A stretch of DNA of 14,422 bases from NCBI GenBank assembly GCA_959596495.1, contig CAUFXK010000051.1, positions 1-14,422 of the forward strand, written 5' to 3'. Source of the stretch: an uncultured Collinsella sp. Lineage in GTDB: Bacteria > Actinomycetota > Coriobacteriia > Coriobacteriales > Coriobacteriaceae. Of this stretch, positions 14,159 through 14,422 are shown piece by piece (position 1 is the stretch's first letter; every line of letters begins with the position of its first letter). The notes under the pieces are model-generated. The model did not search any database. It saw nothing but the letters and a program-made list of their open reading frames with translations, and was not told where the DNA came from. A program made the translations under genes and the position numbers.

Positions 14159-14422
14159 CTACTCGCCGCGGGGGTGTGCCTGACTCACGGCGCGCTTTAG
14201 TCGGTCGGGCGTGAGGTGCGTATAGATCTGCGTCGTGGACAAGCTCGCATGCCCCAGCAGCTCCTGAACCGAGCGCAGATCCGCGCCGCCCTCGAGCAGG
14301 TCGGTCGCAAAGGTGTGGCGCATCGCATGCGGGGCGATGTCGGCAGGAATGCCGGCAAGTGCCGCAAGCATGTGGAACCGCCTTCTGAGCATGGCGGCAC
14401 TCATGCGGTTTCCGCGCGCCGA
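14159..14422 (-). CDS. xerC: tyrosine recombinase, XerC-like (C-terminal part, cut by window edge)
   Basis: The reading frame is open to the right window edge, so only the last 87 codons are seen. This piece is the end of the catalytic domain of a tyrosine site-specific recombinase: HAMRH holds catalytic His32 and Arg35 (counted from the first visible residue), LLGHASL holds His58, and IYTHL holds the nucleophile Tyr67. XerC and XerD resolve chromosome dimers at dif near division. XerC is preferred over XerD or a phage integrase because a xerC gene lies close upstream of rpsB in many Gram-positive genomes; the fragment alone cannot settle this. The internal ATG14404 is not the true start, because conserved-looking residues (ARGNR) precede it in frame. 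It ends with TAG and a probable terminator. Confidence 0.85.
   Translation of the reverse strand, partial: SARGNRMSAAMLRRRFHMLAALAGIPADIAPHAMRHTFATDLLEGGADLRSVQELLGHASLSTTQIYTHLTPDRLKRAVSQAHPRGE

Overview
The window looks like chromosomal DNA of a high-GC anaerobe of the class Coriobacteriia (Actinomycetota), most likely Collinsella or a close relative. This rests on strong G/C-ending codon use, a fused AdhE of the anaerobic type, the MEP isoprenoid route, and the gene order xerC - rpsB - tsf - pyrH - frr - uppS - cdsA - dxr - M50 protease - ispG - proS. The genus is inferred from protein character and synteny, not from a search. I see no tRNA, rRNA, CRISPR array, transposase or prophage gene.

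Left part (1-3754, rightward). A short REP-like inverted repeat (4-35) and a 12-bp dyad (58-87) lie ahead of a probable extended -10 promoter and adhE, the bifunctional CoA-linked aldehyde/alcohol dehydrogenase that makes ethanol from acetyl-CoA and reoxidises NADH. An 88-nt gap with a GC-rich hairpin separates it from a small APH/choline-kinase-fold phosphotransferase of unknown substrate, which ends at a strong terminator.

Middle and right part (3782-12218, leftward). A tight housekeeping operon reads pyrH-frr-uppS-cdsA-dxr-M50 protease-ispG-proS. Most junctions lie between a 1-nt overlap and a 13-nt gap; only dxr-protease is wider, at 23 nt. It joins pyrimidine nucleotide supply (PyrH), ribosome recycling (Frr), undecaprenyl-PP synthesis (UppS), CDP-diacylglycerol synthesis (CdsA), two MEP-pathway steps (Dxr, IspG) that feed UppS, a site-2 protease and prolyl-tRNA synthetase. 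Four of its eight genes use GTG or TTG starts. Its promoter probably lies just upstream of pyrH, and its terminator (3782-3823) faces that of the kinase gene in a 173-nt convergent gap.

Far right (12240-14422, leftward). rpsB-tsf form their own unit, with a good promoter (TTGGCA-17-TATCAT), a leader of about 135 nt containing hairpins, and a textbook terminator after tsf. The 3' end of a tyrosine recombinase gene (xerC-like) runs off the right edge. No gene-free stretch exceeds 300 bases; the longest is the 217-nt rpsB leader and promoter region.

The window is mostly ordinary core genome. The least expected element is the M50 protease, which has about 115 residues, including a probable winged-helix segment, inserted between its active-site helix region and its second membrane segment.
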